In this document: positions 61,201 through 64,000 of the stretch, piece by piece
Layout: each line of letters begins with the position of its first letter
How positions within the stretch are numbered: the stretch's first letter is position 1
From: Mimachlamys varia
Lineage: Eukaryota; Mollusca; Bivalvia; Pectinida; Pectinidae
DNA: 64,000 bases
Assembly (NCBI GenBank): GCA_947623455.1
Contig: OX392527.1
Coordinates: 4,956,001-5,020,000 of the forward strand
Direction of reading: 5' to 3'
Notes under the pieces: generated by a model
Seen by the model: the letters and a program-made list of their open reading frames with translations, nothing else
Database searches by the model: none
What the model was told of the DNA's origin: nothing
Translations under genes and position numbers: made by a program

Positions 61201-61646
61201 CATAGGTGGGTTTCAACGGGACGGGGGGCGAGGGCCCTGAATAGAGAATGGAACTAAAATTTTGCTTTCAAATGCTACTTTTCCCAAATACTCAAGTGAA
61301 TTTCAACCAAATCGTTTAAAACATAAGTGAATTCCAACCAAATCGTTTAAAACATGTCAGAGTGGACAATAATTTCTGACTGAGTTAATTGTCAGAAGAC
61401 TGTGCATGCCATGGCCCTCTTGTGTTAATACTGTACATGTAGACTGAATATCTGGTATCTCAAAACAAGCCAGTGGTCCTGGCATTCTCCATGTGACAAA
61501 TTGACTCTAAATGTAGATAACCTGTATTTTCTTATGTTTTTTATGCTATCAAATTGATTCTTTTTTTCCAGTTCCTGTCCTTTACAGTGATAGCATTCCT
61601 GGTACAGGTAGCCATCGGAGTTCTGGCTTACATCTATAAACGCAAG
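46076..61646 (+). CDS. Tetraspanin, 5' part (three exons; continues beyond window)
   Basis: Exons 46076-46213, 60801-60986 and 61572-61646 join in phase 0 and give 133 residues. The order is a hydrophilic N-terminal tail (MADDKNNHKLMDDEYG), TM1 spanning the exon 1/2 junction (LLLFLYQLLYL then FVGLGLFVLGV), a small extracellular loop with sequon NNS, TM2 (VALVMFVGLFVAINAVGG), the intracellular G-x-L-K-E-N motif (GTLKENSLLLKL) typical of tetraspanins, and TM3 (TVIAFLVQVAIGVLAYIY). The large loop with CCG and TM4 would lie in exons to the right of the window. Tetraspanins organise membrane microdomains at the plasma membrane or endolysosome. The subfamily is not certain; TM2-TM3 recalls the Tspan5/14/15/33 type, though the usual Cys before the GxLKEN motif is absent. 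Confidence 0.85.
46588..46670 (-). repeat. tRNA-like fragment (SINE head)
   Basis: Read on the minus strand it has a B-box-like GGGTTCAACTCC preceded by a degenerate A-box-like TAGCTCCATCGACTAAGAGT. The arms are not those of a functional tRNA, so this is a likely tRNA-derived SINE remnant in tetraspanin intron 1. Confidence 0.4.
46825..47640. repeat. Tandem array, 52-bp unit with a 14-bp palindrome
   Basis: The unit reads GGGATTGTAAGGGGGACAGT, ACTAGTACTGTGCTTCTAAT, GAAACTGAACCT, about 16 copies. CAGTACTAGTACTG is a perfect palindrome. A few units lack half of it (47310, 47411, 47508 and 47610). It lies in tetraspanin intron 1. Confidence 0.95.
48006..48393. mobile_element. MITE-like element with CAGGGATTTTCCTACAGT ends
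   Basis: The left end, CAGGGATTTTCCTACAGT, is found reversed at the right end. CAGGG starts and short TIRs are typical of hAT-type elements. An exact 8-bp target duplication was not found. There is no transposase. Confidence 0.6.
48931..49322 (+). mobile_element. tRNA-derived SINE with duplicated A-box
   Basis: The head has an A-box region (GGTCTAGTGGTAGGACACC) and a B-box (GAGTTCTAGTCCCGG). The body includes CTACTCAGCTGTAAATGAGT, GCAGCACCGGTTGTATGCTC and a tail AAGAACCTTGAATTATTATT. The A-box segment (GTCTAGTGGTAGGACACCGG..GTGACC) occurs twice in tandem. The same body is found at 52236-52492. Confidence 0.75.
49323..50379. other. Tetraspanin intron 1, unique
   Basis: AT-rich unique sequence. 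A 75-codon minus-strand ORF (49926-50153) has no recognised family, no splice context and no homology to either gene. Confidence 0.4.
50380..51430. repeat. Tandem array, ~47-bp unit, about 21 copies
   Basis: The unit is AGTCACCAATAAGTCTGGTT plus AGCATACATCAGATGTAATC and TGTCATG. It is irregular with indels, in tetraspanin intron 1. Confidence 0.95.
51770..52215. repeat. Tandem array, 31-bp unit, about 14 copies
   Basis: The unit is GATATTCATGGTAGAAGTTT plus TATATCTCTGT. Confidence 0.95.
52236..52492 (+). mobile_element. 5'-truncated SINE copy
   Basis: The body and tail match the SINE at 48931-49322 (CTACTCAGCTGTAAATGAGT, GCAGCACCAGTTGTATGCTC, AAGAACCTTGAATTG) but the tRNA head is missing. 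Confidence 0.7.
52495..53640. mobile_element. Interspersed repeat bounded by GCCCACCATC / GATGGTGGGC
   Basis: The left boundary AGCCCACCATCATCAGATGG is itself a small hairpin; it is followed by a (GTCC)n run, then about five ~155-bp imperfect units with CAAATTTCATGTGTTGGTTC and ATGGCCGACAGGCAGCCATC. The right boundary is TTTGATGGTGGGCGCCAAGA. No transposase is visible; probably non-autonomous. Class uncertain. Confidence 0.6.
53641..54065. repeat. Second interspersed repeat fragment
   Basis: It ends with GCAATGCAGGCCCATTGGGC followed by CTCTTGTT. I recall similar ends in other bivalve genomes but cannot check that. Several ~100-bp degenerate inner units start CAAGGTCATAGGGTCAAATA. Confidence 0.35.
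54066..58257. other. Tetraspanin intron 1, mostly unique
   Basis: About 4.2 kb of unique AT-rich sequence. Seen in it: a small 29-bp direct duplication at 54230-54300, an AT-rich run at 54600-54670, a 21-bp tandem ATCAGATCAGTGATCAAGGTC-type run at 55415-55500, and a palindromic segment at 57088-57168. No exon is supported. Confidence 0.5.
57088..57168. mobile_element. Short palindromic element
   Basis: ATATTTCGTTGGGG at the left pairs with CCCCAACGAAATAT at the right around GTTTTTGAAAAAC. Foldback or MITE remnant. Confidence 0.5.
58258..60235. repeat. Tandem array, 42-bp unit, about 47 copies
   Basis: The unit reads GGTGGGTGACTGTTGGTGCC, CTACAGGTGGTGTG, TTTTTGGA, in tetraspanin intron 1. 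On the plus strand each unit has an acceptor-like GCCCTACAG|G and a donor-like GGAG|GTGGGT. It follows a good acceptor context, TTTTGTTTTGTCACAG, at 58248-58263. The unit is a multiple of three, so long ORFs arise on both strands (GHQQSPTSKNTPPV on the minus, GDCWCPTGGVFLEV on the plus). Confidence 0.95.
60236..60800. other. Tetraspanin intron 1 end, unique
   Basis: Unique sequence leading to the exon 2 acceptor. No feature recognised. Confidence 0.4.
60801..60986 (+). CDS. Tetraspanin exon 2
   Basis: Acceptor TTGTGTGTTACAG|TTTG, donor AAACTT|GTGAGTA; 62 codons, phase 0. It encodes the rest of TM1, the small loop (ELERQNHQHLNNS), TM2 and the GTLKEN motif. Confidence 0.9.
60987..61571. other. 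Tetraspanin intron 2, unique
   Basis: 585-bp unique AT-rich intron. It holds a small direct duplication of AATTTCAACCAAATCGTTTA (about 61301-61350). Confidence 0.5.
61572..61646 (+). CDS. Tetraspanin exon 3
   Basis: Acceptor TTTTTTTCCAG|TTCC, donor CGCAAG|GTAACAG; 25 codons, phase 0. It encodes TM3 and a basic end (YIYKRK). The last 39 bases and the donor are copied about 13 times in the following intron. Confidence 0.85.
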
Positions 61647-62695
61647 GTAACAGTATGTCACAGTAACACCTGGTACAGGTAGCCATCAGAGTTCTAGCTT
61701 ACATCTATAAACGCAAGGTAACAGTATGTCACAGTAACACCTCGTACAGGTAGCCATCGGAGTTCTGCCTTACATCTATAAACGCAAGGTAACAGTATGT
61801 CTGTTAGGGGTTCAACACCTCGTACAGGTAGCCATCGGAGTTCTGGCTTACATCTATAAACACAAGGTAACAATATGTCTGTTAGGGGTTCGACACCTCG
61901 TACAGGTAGCCATCGGAGTTCTGGCTTACATCTATAAGCGCAAGGTAACAATATGTCTGTAAGGGGTTCAACACCTCGTACAGGTAGCCATTGGAGTTCT
62001 GGCCTACATCTATAAACACAAGGTAACAGTATGTCTGTAAGGGGTTTGACACCTCGTACAAGTAGCCATCGGAGTTCTGGCTTACATCTATAAACGCAAG
62101 GTAACAGTATGTCTGTAAGGGGTTCAACACCTCATACAGGTAGCCATCTGAGTTCTGGTCTACGTCTATAAAAATGCAAGGTAACAGTATATCTGTAAGG
62201 GGTTTGACACCTCGTACAAGTAGCCATTGGAGTTCTGGCCTACATCTATAAACGCAAGGTAACAGTATGTCTGTTAGGGGTTTGACACCTCGTACAAGTA
62301 GCCATCGGAGTTCTGGCTTACATCTATAAACGCAAGGTAACAGTATGTCTGTTAGGGGTTTGACACCTCGTACAAGTAGCCATCGGAGTTCTGGCTTACA
62401 TCTATAAACGCAAGGTAACAGTATATTTGTAAGGGGTTCAACACCTCGTACAGGTAGCCATCAGAGTTCTGGTCTACGTCTATAAAAACGCAAGGTAAAA
62501 GTATGTATGTAAGGGGTTCGACACCTCGTACAGGTAGCCATCGGAGTTCTGGTCTACGTCTATAAAAACGCAAGGTAACAGTATATATGTAAGGGGTTCG
62601 ACACCTCGTACAGGTAGCCATCGGAGTTCTGGTCTACGTCTATAAAAATGCAAGGAAACAGTATATCTGTAAGGGGTTCGACACCTCGTACGCAA
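61647..62695 (+). repeat. Tandem array, ~78-bp unit, about 13 copies, seeded by tetraspanin exon 3
   Basis: Each unit has CCTCGTACAG|GTAGCCATC, GGAGTTCTGGCTTACATC, TATAAACGCAAG|GTAACAGTATG. It is the 3' 39 bases of exon 3 with its donor, preceded by TACAG, which is itself from within exon 3 (CTGGTACAG). Most units keep the 39-nt VAIGVLAYIYKRK frame; several have TACAAG or an extra A (TATAAAAACGC). Confidence 0.95.
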
Positions 62696-63059
62696 TAGAC
62701 AATAAAATCCTTTACAGTAATATGTTTAGGTTAGACATCCTATGGAGAAATTGTTAAAAGGATGAGATGTGAACAAATTTCAATATTGTACAGCCTTTGT
62801 GGAGCTGTAAACAGGTGAATTGGAGTAGAGTTGTGTAACTGTTATATAACTTGATTATCTACCGTGTCCGCCTGCTCAGCTGTGTGGATGCTCCTTCATA
62901 ATTAACCTGCTCTGTGATCATGATGTTGCGTGTTATCTTCAGCGAGACTAATTGATTTGAAGGGTTGTAATAGGTTTATGTAATTTAGACCTCCATATTT
63001 GGACCTGTCCTCTGAACTTCTCACTACAGTGAATGTTAACTACTGAAGAACATTTCCAT
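62696..63059. other. Tetraspanin intron 3, unique
   Basis: Unique sequence between two arrays. Nothing recognised. Confidence 0.4.
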
Positions 63060-64000
63060 CTCATCTCCGCATCTAGTGTTATAATAGGAATGTAGCTGTA
63101 CTGTAGCTTAATCCAGTGTAATGATAGGAAGGTAGCTGTGCTGTAGCTGAATCCAGTGTAATGATAGGAAGGTAGCTGTGCTGTAGCTGAATCTAGTGTA
63201 ATGATAGGAAGGTAGCTGTGCTGTAGCTGAATCCAGTGTAATGATAGGAAGGTAGCTGTACTGTAGCTGAATCCAGTGTAATGATAGGAAGGTAGCTGTG
63301 CTGTAGCTGAATCCAGTGTAATGATAGGAAGGTAGCTGTGCTGTAGCTGAATCCAGTGTAATGATAGGAAGGTAGCTGTGCTGTAGCTGAATCCAGTGTA
63401 ATGATAGGAAGGTAGCTGTGCTGTAGCTGAATCCAGTGTAATGATAGGAAGGTAGCTGTGCTGTAGCTGAATCCAGTGTAATGATAGGAAGGTAGCTGTG
63501 CTGTAGCTGAATCCAGTGTAATGATAGGAAGGTAGCTGTGCTGTAGCTGAATCCAGTGTAATGATAGGAAGGTAGCTGTGCTGTAGCTGAATCCAGTGTA
63601 ATGATAGGAAGGTAGCTGTGCTGTAGCTGAATCCAGTGTAATAATAGGAAGGTAGCTGTACTGTAGCTGAATCCAGTGTAATGATAGGAAGGTAGCTGTG
63701 CTGTAGCTGAATCCAGTGTAATGATAGGAAGGTAGCTGTGCTGTAGCTGAATCCAGTGTAATGATAGGAAGGTAGCTGTGCTGTAGCTGAATCCAGTGTA
63801 ATGATAGGAAGGTAGCTGTGCTGTAGCTGAATCCAGTGTAATGATAGGAAGGTAGCTGTGTTGTAGCTGAATCCAGTGTAATGATAGGAAGGTAGCTGTG
63901 CTGTAGCTGAATCCAGTGTAATGATAGGAAGGTAGCTGTGCTGTAGCTGAATCCAGTGTAATGATAAGAAGGTAGCTGTGCTGTAGCTGAATCCAGTGTA
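63060..64000. repeat. Tandem array, 40-bp unit, at least 23 copies, cut by the window edge
   Basis: The unit is CTGAATCCAGTGTAATGATA plus GGAAGGTAGCTGTGCTGTAG, very homogeneous. It continues beyond 64000, in tetraspanin intron 3. Confidence 0.95.

Noticed and set aside
61425..62695. Minus-strand ORFs with LPCVYRCKPELRWLPVRGV units
   Set aside because: Antisense of the exon 3 junction array of the tetraspanin.

Overview
This is eukaryotic DNA, most probably from a marine bivalve mollusc (inferred from gene content, SINE/MITE types and low GC). Two genes are arranged head-to-head. On the minus strand, 45887 down to 1966, lies a complete 32-exon gene for a giant prosaposin-like protein: a signal peptide, twelve saposin-B-type domains, acidic linkers, and about 1353 residues if only the junction-proximal splice sites are used. 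On the plus strand, from 46076 past the right edge, lie the first three coding exons of a tetraspanin (46076-46213, 60801-60986, 61572-61646). The start codons are 188 bp apart. The shared promoter holds a perfect CLEAR-type palindrome, GTCACGTGAC (46040-46049), plus two CATGTG/CACATG E-boxes, which suggests MiT/TFE-type control of a lysosomal gene and a membrane-organiser gene.

Exon structure was rebuilt by hand from splice consensus, phase continuity and domain homology. Most saposin domains are split by a phase-0 intron between Cys3 and Cys4, so the second half starts with a Cys codon; linker exons join at phase 1 and leave at phase 0. All 32 exons join in phase. Domains 3 and 10 keep only four cysteines. 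One donor is a GC-AG type.

Roughly half of the window is tandem repeat: more than 20 arrays of 28-82 bp units, almost all in introns. The striking point is their origin. In at least six introns of the two genes the unit is a copy of the adjoining exon-intron junction, so the intron carries tens of copies of a real splice site: 48-bp array 7143-8060 (exon 29 donor), 55-bp array 9570-11895 (end of exon 27, with a cryptic acceptor and donor framing a 24-nt microexon), 45-bp array 13088-16830 (exon 25 donor), 39-bp array 23398-23960 (exon 21 acceptor), 42-bp array 32570-32760 (exon 11 donor), and a ~78-bp array 61647-62695 (tetraspanin exon 3, a 39-nt pseudo-exon). Several preserve reading frame and could yield length-variable isoforms; others add a stop in each unit.

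The rest is ordinary invertebrate intergenic/intronic sequence: palindromic MITE-like elements, two copies of a tRNA-derived SINE, a GCCCACCATC-bounded repeat with internal ~155-bp units, a dispersed repeat in three introns, and AT-rich unique DNA. No bacterial-type features, rRNA, functional tRNA or CRISPR were seen.
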